The translations under genes and the position numbers were made by a program. Below, piece after piece: positions 15,995 to 24,630 of a stretch of 64,000 nucleotides of DNA. The DNA comes from JAIVGV01 sp036389335. Its GTDB lineage: Bacteria; Acidobacteriota; Blastocatellia; Pyrinomonadales; Pyrinomonadaceae. Positions within the stretch are counted from its first letter, which is position 1; each line of letters opens with the position of its first letter. Location of the stretch: assembly GCA_036389335.1 (NCBI GenBank), contig DASVQC010000021.1, forward strand, positions 62,001-126,000. Direction: 5' to 3'. The notes under the pieces are model-generated. The model did no database searches. It saw only the letters and a program-made list of their open reading frames with translations, and was not told where the DNA came from.

Positions 15995-16564
15995 ATGAGG
16001 GAGACCGTGCGGCGAGTGTTCGTTAACGGGCGGCGACGAGGCGGGGCGATGCTGTGCGCGTGCGGCATAGCTGTCGTCGTCCTCCTGTCCGCTTCGTGTA
16101 AACGCGCCGAGCCGCCGCGCGCCGCCTACGTGCCCGTCGCGCAGTTGGAACAGACTTACGGGCGGCTCATCACCGTATCGAACGAGCCCACGCCCGGGCA
16201 GCACGGGACGGGTGATCGGCTGGGGCTGTTCCGCGACGCGGGCGGCACGGTCTGGGGCATCCCTCTGACCATCGCGGACGACGGCGGCGTCATGGGGTGC
16301 GCCCCGCCCGCGCTGCGCGAAGCACCCGTGAGCGACACGCTGCCCGCGGACGCGACCGAGATCGTCGGGGCGGCCAACGAGCCGAACGGCTGGCGCGGCG
16401 GGACGGGCGGCCTTGAGCTGATGCTGCGGGACGCGCGGGGCGTGCTGCGCTCGTATCCCGTGAAGGCCGTCGAGATCAAGACCGAGCCCCCGTGCATGTC
16501 GCAGTCGCCGCCCGTGATCCCGCTCAAGTTTTACCGGCTGGTTAAAGGGGGGGCCGGCGGGTGA
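15995..16564 (+). CDS. Hypothetical lipoprotein
   Basis: A 189-residue product with AAAGGAGC seven bases before ATG 15995. The leader ends in a lipobox-like LSASC with Cys 35, after a basic N-terminus. The mature domain is Gly-rich and beta-like (LGLFRDAGGTVWGIPLTIADDGGVMGC). No family recognised. It stops 7 bases before the next gene, so the two may be cotranscribed. Confidence 0.6.
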   Translation: MRETVRRVFVNGRRRGGAMLCACGIAVVVLLSASCKRAEPPRAAYVPVAQLEQTYGRLITVSNEPTPGQHGTGDRLGLFRDAGGTVWGIPLTIADDGGVMGCAPPALREAPVSDTLPADATEIVGAANEPNGWRGGTGGLELMLRDARGVLRSYPVKAVEIKTEPPCMSQSPPVIPLKFYRLVKGGAGG

Positions 16565-16571
16565 GAAGCGT

Positions 16572-17435
16572 ATGAAGAGGGTGACGCGAGAGCTGATCGA
16601 TACCGCGCTCGTCGTGCTCGGTATTTTCTCGGCGGGCTTCGGCTTGAAGGGCTTTCTGCTGTCGAGCCACTTCATCGACGGCGGCGTGACGGGCGTCTCC
16701 ATGCTCTTGGCGAACGTGCTCGGCTTCCCGCTCTCGATCCTGATCCCGCTCATCAACATCCCCTTCGTCGCCATCGGCTACAGGCAGATCGGCGGGCGGT
16801 TCGCGATCAAGAGCGCGCTCGCCATCGCGGGCTTGGCCCTCTGCCTCGCCTTCGTCAACTACCCCGACGTGACGCCGGACAAACTGCTGACCGCGGTCTT
16901 CGGCGGCTTCTTCATCGGCGCGGGGATCGGCCTCGCCATCCGCGGCGGCGCGGTGCTCGACGGGACGGAGATCGCGGCCCTGCTCGTCAGCAAGAAAAGC
17001 CACCTGCTGAAAGTCGGCGACGTGATCCTCGTCCTCAACATCTTCATCTTCCTCGCCGCGACTTTCTTCCTCGGCGTCGAGCCCGCCCTCTATTCGATCC
17101 TCACCTACGTCGCCGCCTCCAAGACCATCGACTTCATCATCCACGGCATCGAGGAGTACACGGCGATCTTCATCGTCTCCGCGCGGAGCGAAGAGATCAA
17201 AGAGGCCATCACGGGCGGCCTCCACCGCGGCGTGACGGTGCTCAAAGGCGGCGGCGGCATGGGCACCAAGGGCGCGACCGACTTCGAGCAATCCATCCTC
17301 TACTGCGTGGTCACGCGCCTTGAGATCGGCAACGTCAAAGACGTCGTCAAGGGGATCGACCCGACCGCCTTCGTCACCACCCACTCGCTCTCCGACGTCG
17401 AAGGCGGGCTCATCAAGCGACCCAGCCTGCACTGA
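16572..17435 (+). CDS. YitT family membrane protein
   Basis: A 287-residue protein with five or six hydrophobic segments (LVVLGIFSAGFGLKGFLL and others), the conserved IDGGVTGVSMLL at 35-46, and a soluble C-terminal DUF2179 domain from about residue 205 (IFIVSARSEEIKEAIT, GVTVLKGGGG). YitT/YqfU-type proteins are widespread and have no settled function; a transporter role is suspected. The match in length and domain order is good. Confidence 0.9.
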   Translation: MKRVTRELIDTALVVLGIFSAGFGLKGFLLSSHFIDGGVTGVSMLLANVLGFPLSILIPLINIPFVAIGYRQIGGRFAIKSALAIAGLALCLAFVNYPDVTPDKLLTAVFGGFFIGAGIGLAIRGGAVLDGTEIAALLVSKKSHLLKVGDVILVLNIFIFLAATFFLGVEPALYSILTYVAASKTIDFIIHGIEEYTAIFIVSARSEEIKEAITGGLHRGVTVLKGGGGMGTKGATDFEQSILYCVVTRLEIGNVKDVVKGIDPTAFVTTHSLSDVEGGLIKRPSLH

Positions 17436-17465
17436 CGGCCAGGGCGGGTTTCAACTTCCGGGCGA

Positions 17466-18374
17466 TCATTCCGGCAGCGACCACGTCTCGCCGATCTGCG
17501 TGAGCGCGACGCGGTGGCGCTGGTCGCCCGCGGCGGCGAGTAGTCTGCGGATGGGTTCGCCCGCGGGTTCGCGGCTGAGTTTGAAGGTGGAGTGGTGCAT
17601 CGGCAGGATGTGCGAAGCGCCCATCTGGCGGCTCATTGACCAAGCCTGTTCGGGGTTGGCGTGGGCGTTGATGTAGGGGTCGTAGGCCCCTATGGGGAGG
17701 ATGGCGAGCGCGATCTCTGTGTCGCGCTCGCTGAGGCGCGCGAAGGCGTGCGTGTAGGCGGTGTCGCCGCCGAAGACGATGGCGCGCCCGCGCTTCTCGA
17801 CGAGGAAGCCGCCGTAGCCGCGCTCCCTGTCCGTGAGTTTGCGCGCGCCCCAGTGGTTGACCTCAATCGCCTCGACGCGCGCGCCGGCGACCTCCGTGGA
17901 CTGGCCCCACGCCAGCTCGTCGGCGCGTCGGAAGCGGCGCACGAGATCGAGGTTGCCGCGCTGGACGACGGCGCGCGCCGCGCGCGGCAGACGCCGGAGC
18001 GTCGCCAGATCGCAGTGATCCATGTGCGCGTGCGAGATGAGGACGGCGTCGAGCCGGGGCAACTCGCCGACGCCGAGCGCGGGCTCGACGAGGCGGCGCG
18101 GGCCGAGCGTCACGCCGGGCGCGACGCGCAGGCCGACGCGGCGACCGAGCGCGGGGTCGGTCAGCAGCCACGTGCCGTAGAAGTTGACGAGCACGGTCGC
18201 GTGACCGAGCCACGCGACGGTCAGTTTATCGTCCGACCACGTGGAGGGATCGGGCTTGTGCGGGGCGGGCGCGATCCGCGTCTGCCGCTCCGCCAGACGC
18301 TCTTCGAGGAAGCGCCTCCCGAACCGCCGCGCGAACCCGGCGTAAGTTTTCAGCTCACCCACCCTTGTGCTCAT
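17466..18374 (-). CDS. MBL fold metallo-hydrolase (NAPE-PLD/UlaG-like)
   Basis: A 302-residue protein with a standard metallo-beta-lactamase core: VAWLGHATVLV, TDPAL, SHAHMDHCD (His 115, 117, Asp 119, His 120), VFGGDTAYT (bridging Asp), and LPMHHSTF near the end (last His). This subfamily resembles N-acyl-phosphatidylethanolamine phospholipase D and other long-chain phosphodiesterases. No signal peptide, so cytosolic. It converges with the YitT gene. Confidence 0.88.
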   Translation of the reverse strand: MSTRVGELKTYAGFARRFGRRFLEERLAERQTRIAPAPHKPDPSTWSDDKLTVAWLGHATVLVNFYGTWLLTDPALGRRVGLRVAPGVTLGPRRLVEPALGVGELPRLDAVLISHAHMDHCDLATLRRLPRAARAVVQRGNLDLVRRFRRADELAWGQSTEVAGARVEAIEVNHWGARKLTDRERGYGGFLVEKRGRAIVFGGDTAYTHAFARLSERDTEIALAILPIGAYDPYINAHANPEQAWSMSRQMGASHILPMHHSTFKLSREPAGEPIRRLLAAAGDQRHRVALTQIGETWSLPE

Positions 18375-18488
18375 ACCGTCCTTAGATGCGCGAAGCGGGC
18401 GCGGCGGCGGCTTTCAACCGCCCGCGCGCGTGTTGTATTCTCGCGGCGGCTTCCCCGTCACCTTTCACGACCCGCAGCGGAGGTTTTG

Positions 18489-20294
18489 ATGCGCCCGATG
18501 GTTCGCCGTCTGCTCACTTTTTTGTCCGCGCCCCTCTTCGTTTTCGTCACGCTCCCCGCCGCGCCGGCGGGCGCGCGGCGCGGCCCGCAGCCGAACGACG
18601 CGGCGAAGTCTCTGCACGCGCTCCTCGACGAGGAGTGGGAGTACGCGATGCGCGAGTACCCGACGACGGCGTCGTCGCTCGGCGACCGCCGCTACAACGA
18701 CCGCTGGCCGGACGTTTCGCTCGCCGCCGTCGAGCGCCGTCACAGGCACGGCGCGGAAGTGCTCGAACGCCTGAAGTCAATCAACCGCGCGCGCCTGACG
18801 CCCGCCGATCAACTCAACTACGATCTCTTCCGCAAGGACTACGAAACTTCGGTCGAGGGCCACAAGTTCCGCTGGCACCTCGTCCCCTTGAACCAGCGCG
18901 GCGGCATCCAGACCGAGGACGACTTGGGCGATCTGCTCCGCTTCACGACCGTCAAGGATTACGAAGACTGGATCGCGCGCCTGCGCGCCTTCCCCGCCTA
19001 CATGGGCGGGACGCTCGCGCTCTTGCGCGAAGGCGTGCGCGTGAGGATGGTGCACCCGCGCATCATCTCCGAGCGCATCCCGGCGCAGATCGACAAGCAG
19101 ATCGTGGCGATCCCCGACGAGAGCCCCTTCTTCCGACCGTTCAAGCGCATCCCCGACTCCTTCGCCGCCGCGGATCGCGAGCGCCTGCTCGCCGCGGGGC
19201 GCGACGCGATCTCGGCGCAGGTCGTCCCGTCGTTCAGGAGGATGAAAGAGTTCTTCGTCAAAGAGTACGTCCCCGCCTCCTACCCGGAAGTCGGCGCGTG
19301 GCAGATGCCCGACGGCGCAGAGATGTACGCGTTCGAGGCGCGCCGCCACACGACGACCGCGCTCACGCCGCAGCAGATTCACGAGATCGGCCTCGCGGAA
19401 GTGAAACGCATCCGCGCGCAGATGGAGTCGATCGTGCAAAAGGTCGGCTTCAAGGGGACGCTGCAAGAGTTCTTCAAATACTTACGCACCGATCCGCGCT
19501 TCTACTACAAGTCGCCCGAAGAGTTGCTCGACGCCTACCGCGCGCTCTCGAAGCGCATCGATCCGAACCTCGTCAAGGTCTTCCGCACGCTCCCGCGCCA
19601 GCCCTACGGCGACGAGCCCATCCCCGCGAACGTCGCGCCCGACACGACGACCGCCTACTACCAGCAGGGCTCGCCCGACGGCTCGCGCGCCGGGACCTTT
19701 TACGTCAACCTCTACAAGCCGGAGACGCGCCCGAAGTACGAGATGATGGCGCTCGCCCTGCACGAGTCCGTGCCCGGCCACCACTTGCAGATCGCGCTCG
19801 CGCAGGAGATGGGCGAGGTGCCGAAGTTCCGCCGCTACGGCAACGACTACACCGCCTTCGTCGAGGGCTGGGGGCTTTACGCCGAAAGCTTGGGCGACGA
19901 GATGGGTCTCTACGACGACCCCTACGCGAAGTTCGGCCAGCTCACTTACGAGATGTGGCGCGCGGTTCGCCTCGTCGTCGACACCGGCATCCACTCGATG
20001 CGCTGGACGCGCCAGCGCGCCATAGACTACTTCATGGAGAACGCCGCCAAGTCGGAGCTGGACATCGTCAACGAGATCGACCGCTACATCGCGTGGCCCG
20101 GCCAAGCCCTCGCCTACAAGATCGGCGAGCTGAAGATCAAAGAGCTGCGGCGGCGCGCGCAAGACTCGCTCGGCGAGCGATTCGACGTGAGAGAGTTCCA
20201 CGAGATCGTCCTCGGCTCCGGGGCCGTCCCGCTCGACGTGCTCGAACGAAACGTTGACGAATGGATCGCGACGAAGAAGCGCGCGCGCACATGA
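18489..20294 (+). CDS. Secreted DUF885 family protein (putative metallopeptidase)
   Basis: Start at ATG 18489, six bases after GGAGG at 18479-18483; the longer frame upstream lies over the MBL gene. The 601-residue product has a signal peptide (LLTFLSAPLFVFVTLPAAPAGA) and the DUF885 hallmark HESVPGHHLQ, an HExxxGH-like zinc site, with EGWGLYAESLG following as the third ligand segment. Members are often annotated as lipoproteins or carboxypeptidases. The stop overlaps the next start as ATGA, indicating translational coupling with hutF. Confidence 0.88.
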   Translation: MRPMVRRLLTFLSAPLFVFVTLPAAPAGARRGPQPNDAAKSLHALLDEEWEYAMREYPTTASSLGDRRYNDRWPDVSLAAVERRHRHGAEVLERLKSINRARLTPADQLNYDLFRKDYETSVEGHKFRWHLVPLNQRGGIQTEDDLGDLLRFTTVKDYEDWIARLRAFPAYMGGTLALLREGVRVRMVHPRIISERIPAQIDKQIVAIPDESPFFRPFKRIPDSFAAADRERLLAAGRDAISAQVVPSFRRMKEFFVKEYVPASYPEVGAWQMPDGAEMYAFEARRHTTTALTPQQIHEIGLAEVKRIRAQMESIVQKVGFKGTLQEFFKYLRTDPRFYYKSPEELLDAYRALSKRIDPNLVKVFRTLPRQPYGDEPIPANVAPDTTTAYYQQGSPDGSRAGTFYVNLYKPETRPKYEMMALALHESVPGHHLQIALAQEMGEVPKFRRYGNDYTAFVEGWGLYAESLGDEMGLYDDPYAKFGQLTYEMWRAVRLVVDTGIHSMRWTRQRAIDYFMENAAKSELDIVNEIDRYIAWPGQALAYKIGELKIKELRRRAQDSLGERFDVREFHEIVLGSGAVPLDVLERNVDEWIATKKRART

Positions 20295-21907
20295 GCGACG
20301 ACGAAAAACTCCCGCGCCGAGGCGGCGCGCGCACGACGGCGTGGCTCCCCGATCTCGTCTACGCCGACAACCGTTTCCGCCCCGATCTCGCGCTCGTCAC
20401 CGACGAGCGCACGGGCCGCGTCATCTCCGTCGCCCCTGCGGGCGAGCACGGCGCGGGGCGCGTCGTCCGCCTAAAGAATCGCGCCCTGCTGCCGGGCATG
20501 GTCAACGCGCACTCGCACGCCTTCCAGCGCGTCATACGCGGGCGCACGGAGTTCCGCTCGTCAGAGCGCGACAGCTTCTGGACGTGGCGCGAGCAGATGT
20601 ACTCGGCGGCGACGCGCCTCTCGCCCGAAGACCTCTACGACGCCTCGCGCATGGCATACCTTGAGATGGCCCTCTCCGGCGTCACCTCGGTCGGCGAGTT
20701 CCACTACCTCCACCACAACGCCGACGGCGCGCCCTACGACGATCCGAACCTGCTCGCGAAACAGGTCGTCCGCGCCGCGCGCGACGCGGGGCTCCGCGTC
20801 GCGCTGCTGCGCGTCGCCTACGCGCGCTCGGGTTTCAACGCGCCGCCGAACGAGCGGCAGCGCCGATTCATCACGAGCGACGCGCAAGCCTTCATCAAAC
20901 ACTCCGACGATCTGCGCTCCGCTCTCGCGCGCGACGCCGACGCTCGCGGCGGCGAGCGCGGCGCAGAATCGCGCGGCGACGAACGCGACGCAAATTCGCG
21001 CGGTGACGAAGGCGACGCAAGCTCGCGAAGTGTTGAGGTCAGGTCGGCGTGGCTCGGCGTCGCCCCGCACAGCGTGCGCGCCGCGCCGCTCGACTACGTG
21101 CGCGAGGTCTGCGCTTACGCGCGGGCGCAGGCGTTGCCCGTACACATGCACGTCGCCGAGCAGCCCGCGGAGGTCGAGGCGTGCCGCGCCGAGCACGGTC
21201 GCGCGCCCGTCGAGCTGCTCGCGGGCGAGGGACTGCTCGACGGGCGGTTCACGGCGGTTCACGCCGTCCACGTCGGCGCGGGCGAGGCGCGCTCGCTCGC
21301 GCGCGCGCGCGCGCACGTCTGCGCCTGCCCGACGACCGAGCGCAACCTCGGCGACGGCGTCGTGCCCGCCGATCTCTTCTTCAACGCGGGCGCGCGCGTC
21401 GCGCTCGGCACCGACAGCCACGCGCAGATCGATCTCCTCGAAGACGCGCGCGAGATGGAACTGAACCTCCGCCTCGCGAAACTCTCCCGCGCCGTCCTCG
21501 CGCCCGAACAGGACGCCGCCGCGGGCGCGGACGGCGAAGACGCGGGAGCCGGAACGAGTCGCGCGGGCGGAAATTCTGATCAGCAGCCCTCTCAAATTTC
21601 TTCGCTCGCCGCGCGCCTCTTCGACTGCGCGACCGCGCACGGCGCGTCGAGCATCGGCGCTCACTCGGGCGCGCTCGAAGCCGGGCGCGCGGCTGATTTC
21701 TTCACCGTCGCGCTCGACGATCCTTCAATCGCCGGGGCGGGCGCGGACGATCTGTTGGCGTGCGTCGTCTTCTCGCTCGCGCGCGCCGCCGTGCGCGAGG
21801 TGTGCGTCGGCGGTCGACTCGTCGTCGAAGACGGCAGGCACCCGGCGCAAGGCGAGATCGTCGCGCGCTTCACGGCGCTACAGCGCAGGCTGTGGGATGA
21901 CCCGTAA
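20291..21907 (+). CDS. hutF: Formimidoylglutamate deiminase
   Basis: Start at ATG 20291, which overlaps the preceding TGA as ATGA; an in-frame ATG at 20261 inside the upstream gene is rejected. The 538-residue protein has the amidohydrolase marks NAHSHAFQR (His 74, 76), GEFHYLHH, MHVAEQ, AVHAVHV, ACPTTERNLGDG and GTDSHAQIDLLE. The pattern is specific for HutF, which converts N-formimidoyl-L-glutamate to N-formylglutamate and ammonia in histidine breakdown. Residues 214-249 and about 400-432 are low-complexity inserts rich in Arg/Asp/Gly, absent from typical homologues. No other hut gene is in the window. Confidence 0.87.
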   Translation: MSDDEKLPRRGGARTTAWLPDLVYADNRFRPDLALVTDERTGRVISVAPAGEHGAGRVVRLKNRALLPGMVNAHSHAFQRVIRGRTEFRSSERDSFWTWREQMYSAATRLSPEDLYDASRMAYLEMALSGVTSVGEFHYLHHNADGAPYDDPNLLAKQVVRAARDAGLRVALLRVAYARSGFNAPPNERQRRFITSDAQAFIKHSDDLRSALARDADARGGERGAESRGDERDANSRGDEGDASSRSVEVRSAWLGVAPHSVRAAPLDYVREVCAYARAQALPVHMHVAEQPAEVEACRAEHGRAPVELLAGEGLLDGRFTAVHAVHVGAGEARSLARARAHVCACPTTERNLGDGVVPADLFFNAGARVALGTDSHAQIDLLEDAREMELNLRLAKLSRAVLAPEQDAAAGADGEDAGAGTSRAGGNSDQQPSQISSLAARLFDCATAHGASSIGAHSGALEAGRAADFFTVALDDPSIAGAGADDLLACVVFSLARAAVREVCVGGRLVVEDGRHPAQGEIVARFTALQRRLWDDP

Positions 21908-21944
21908 CGCCGCGGCCCATGACCCCTCTTGAATTTTGTAACGC

Positions 21945-23075
21945 ATGAACGTCCAAACAACCCTCGCCGATCTCGTCCGCATCGACTCGCGCTCGTCCGT
22001 CTCGAACCTTGAGATGATCGACTACCTCGCGCCGCGCTGCGAGCGCCTCGGCCTGTGCGCGCGCCTGCTCCCCTACACGGACGAGGCGGGCACGAAGAAG
22101 TTCAACCTCGTCGCGGTCGCGCCGCGTGAGACGAAGGATGATGAAGTGGTTGAACTCGCGCTCGTCGGGCACACGGACACGGTGCCGTTCGATCCGGCGT
22201 GGGCCGAGGCGCTGACGCTCACGGAGCGCGACGGGAAGCTCTACGGGCGCGGCGCGTGCGACACGAAGGCTTTTCTGGCCGCCGCGCTCGCGGCGGTCGG
22301 GCGGTTCGATCTGACTAAACCCGCGCGCCCGCTCGCGCTCGTCTTCACGGCTGACGAGGAGGTCGGCTGCCTCGGCGCGAAGCGGCTCGCGGAGTCGGCG
22401 GCGCTGCGCGTCCGCCGCGCCGTCGTCGGCGAGCCGACTTCGCTGCGGCCCGTGCGCGCGGGCAAAGGTTATTGCCTCGCCGAGGTCGAGGTCTTCGGCA
22501 GGGAGGGGCACAGCGCGTACCCCTCCGAAGGCGCGTCGGCCATCTTCCGCGCGGCGCGCCTCGTCGCTCGCGTCGAGCGCGTGGCCGAGGCGTTGCGGTC
22601 GGAGCGGCACGAGTCTTTCGACCCGCCTTACACGACCGTCAACGTCGGGCGCATAGAGGGCGGGACGGCGAAGAACGTCATCGCGGGCTCCTGCCGGTTC
22701 ACTTTAGAGTGGCGGCCCGTGCCCGGTCAGGCAGCGTCGCACGCCGTCGAACTCATCCAAGCCGAGGCGGAACTTCTGCGCGCGGACGATCCCGGCTTCG
22801 ATTACCGGCTAGACGTGACGAGGCTCGACGGCGGGGTGGAAACGCCCGCCGACGCCCCGCTCGTGCGCTTCATGGAAGGGGCGACCGGACAGCGCGCGGG
22901 CACGGTCGCCTTCGGCACGGAGGCCCCGCAGATGATCGCGCTGGGCGCGGAGGCGGTCGTCTTCGGCGCGGGCAGCATCCGCACCGCGCACCGCACGGGC
23001 GAGTTCGTGCCGGTCGAAGAGCTGGAACGCTGCGTCGAGATTCTCGCGCTCGCGATCAAAGAGTTCTGCTTTTAG
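21945..23075 (+). CDS. M20 family metallopeptidase, acetylornithine deacetylase-like
   Basis: A 376-residue protein with the M20 catalytic marks: LVGHTDTVP (metal His, Asp), YGRGACDTKAFLAA (bridging Asp), FTADEEVGCLGA (catalytic Glu and ligand Glu) and EGHSAYPSEGASA (dimerisation-domain His). FGTEAPQMIALGAEAVVFGAG near the C-terminus is typical of ArgE and succinyl-diaminopimelate desuccinylase. Which of these substrates is used cannot be told here. It follows hutF by 37 bases in the same direction. Confidence 0.88.
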   Translation: MNVQTTLADLVRIDSRSSVSNLEMIDYLAPRCERLGLCARLLPYTDEAGTKKFNLVAVAPRETKDDEVVELALVGHTDTVPFDPAWAEALTLTERDGKLYGRGACDTKAFLAAALAAVGRFDLTKPARPLALVFTADEEVGCLGAKRLAESAALRVRRAVVGEPTSLRPVRAGKGYCLAEVEVFGREGHSAYPSEGASAIFRAARLVARVERVAEALRSERHESFDPPYTTVNVGRIEGGTAKNVIAGSCRFTLEWRPVPGQAASHAVELIQAEAELLRADDPGFDYRLDVTRLDGGVETPADAPLVRFMEGATGQRAGTVAFGTEAPQMIALGAEAVVFGAGSIRTAHRTGEFVPVEELERCVEILALAIKEFCF

Positions 23076-23122
23076 TTAGTCTAGCCCCTTGCAGATCGTT
23101 TGTGACAGGGGGCTTTACGCCG

Positions 23123-23422
23123 ATGTTCCACTCAGCGGTCAAATTCTATTTGTACGGGCTGATATTTTTAAGCCTGCTTTTCGCCGTGGTGTATTTATTC
23201 TTATGGGTTAAGCAGGGGCGGCCATCACGACCGAAATATTTATTGAGGCAATCTTTATATCTCCTCGTCGGTCTCACATGTCTCGGTCTATTTAATTCGG
23301 GCGTGCTGGGCGATTACACTACCATGATAGTTGCGGGGCTCTCACTGACTGCGTGTGTGTACGCCGCCGAAGCGTTCGAGAAAAGTCGCTCTAAGACGAA
23401 GGCTGGCCGACATTATTTATGA
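23123..23422 (+). CDS. Small membrane protein
   Basis: A 99-residue protein starting at ATG 23123, with about three hydrophobic helices (FYLYGLIFLSLLFAVVYLF, LYLLVGLTCLGLF, MIVAGLSLTACVYAAEAF) and basic loops. It is AT-richer than neighbours and may be acquired. The stop overlaps the next gene's ATG as ATGA. The longer frame running back into the M20 gene is a shadow. Function unknown. Confidence 0.65.
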   Translation: MFHSAVKFYLYGLIFLSLLFAVVYLFLWVKQGRPSRPKYLLRQSLYLLVGLTCLGLFNSGVLGDYTTMIVAGLSLTACVYAAEAFEKSRSKTKAGRHYL

Positions 23423-24537
23423 ATCAACACACTCTTAATTCACCGCTCTTCCGGTGCACGTCGTTTGCGCTGTTATTTTTAGTGCTGTGCGCCTCGGTTC
23501 CGGCGCAGCCGCAGGCGGAAAAACCCCTTGAGAGTCAGGAGCTGGTGCGGCTCGTCTACCAACTCCCGCAGCACCCGGAGCGGAAGGCCGCCGTGATCGA
23601 GGAGATCAGGCGGCGCGGCATCGCGTTTGAATTGACTTCGGGGATGCGCTCGCTCGTGGCGTCGAAGTCCGGCAACGACGCGGCGCTCCGCCGCACGCTC
23701 GAAGAGGCCGACAGGCGGCGCGCGAGCCCCGCGACCATCGTGCGACCGAACGAGGCGGAGGCGCGCGTGGTGTTGGAAAACTCGCGGCAGGCGACGCGGC
23801 AGGCGGCGGGCGCGATGCCCGACTTCGTCGTCAAGCAGCTCATCACGCGCGCGCGCGCGCTCGGCGAGACGAAGAACTACCGCGTCTTGGATCACCTCAC
23901 CGTCGGCGTCAGCTACCGCGAGAGCGAGGGCGGCGAGCGTTACCGCCTGCTCGCCGTGGACGGCGTGCCGACGGCGACGCCCGACGCGCGCGAGCGCGGC
24001 AGCTACGAGCAGGAGAGCGGCGCGTCTTCGACCGGCGAGTTCGTCTCGATGCTCAAGGAGCTTTTCTCCGACGAGGCGAAGGCGAAGTTCGAGGCCGTCG
24101 ACACCGACACCATCCGCGAGCGGCGCGCGCTCATCTACGAGTACGAGGTGAAGCTCGAAAACTCGCAGCAGACGCTCTCCTTCAGGGCGGCGCGCGGGGC
24201 CGACCCGCTCGTCGCGCGCGTCGGCTCGCGCGGTCGCGTCTGGATCGACCGCGAGACGTTCCGCGTGCTGCGCCTCGAAAACGTCGCGACGGAAATCCCC
24301 GCCGGCTTCCCGATCAGCGGCGCGGTCAACACGATTGACTACGACTGGGTGACGATCGCCGAGCGCAAGTACCTGCTGCCCGTGCGCGCCGAGGTCGAGC
24401 TGACGAGCGCCGCGCAGGGCCAAGTCTTTCAGGCGCGCAACGAGATCAGGTTCCGCAACTACCAGAAGTTCGGGGCCGAGGTGAAGATCGTCGAAGAGGG
24501 CGACTTCGAGGAAGAGCCGCCGAAGAAGAAACCCTAA
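23419..24537 (+). CDS. Secreted hypothetical protein
   Basis: A 372-residue protein with a signal peptide (FALLFLVLCASVPAQPQ), translationally coupled to the small membrane gene. The N-terminal mature part is helical (LVRLVYQLPQHPERKAAVIEEI and onward), the C-terminal half is beta-rich with FLPVRAEVEL-like strands and an acidic-basic tail ending PPKKKP. No family recognised; an outer-surface or periplasmic role is likely. Confidence 0.65.
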   Translation: MNQHTLNSPLFRCTSFALLFLVLCASVPAQPQAEKPLESQELVRLVYQLPQHPERKAAVIEEIRRRGIAFELTSGMRSLVASKSGNDAALRRTLEEADRRRASPATIVRPNEAEARVVLENSRQATRQAAGAMPDFVVKQLITRARALGETKNYRVLDHLTVGVSYRESEGGERYRLLAVDGVPTATPDARERGSYEQESGASSTGEFVSMLKELFSDEAKAKFEAVDTDTIRERRALIYEYEVKLENSQQTLSFRAARGADPLVARVGSRGRVWIDRETFRVLRLENVATEIPAGFPISGAVNTIDYDWVTIAERKYLLPVRAEVELTSAAQGQVFQARNEIRFRNYQKFGAEVKIVEEGDFEEEPPKKKP

Positions 24538-24541
24538 AAGC

Positions 24542-24628
24542 AGAGGTCAGAGGTTAGAGGTTAGAGGTCAGTGAAGACGCGGAAGCGGCGTTTTCACTGA
24601 CCTCTGATCTCTGACCTCTGACCTCTTT
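24542..24628. repeat. Heptad-repeat hairpin H1
   Basis: Left arm of AGAGGTC/AGAGGTT units (24542-24571) and right arm of ACCTCTG units (24600-24628) form a long hairpin. It fills the gap between the two convergent stops at 24537 and 24631 almost exactly and could end transcription on both strands. Confidence 0.85.
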
Positions 24629-24630
24629 TC

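Noticed and set aside
22472..23422. 316-residue ORF continuing from the M20 gene
   Set aside because: Only its last 99 residues, from ATG 23123, are protein-like; the first part is an alternative frame of the M20 gene.
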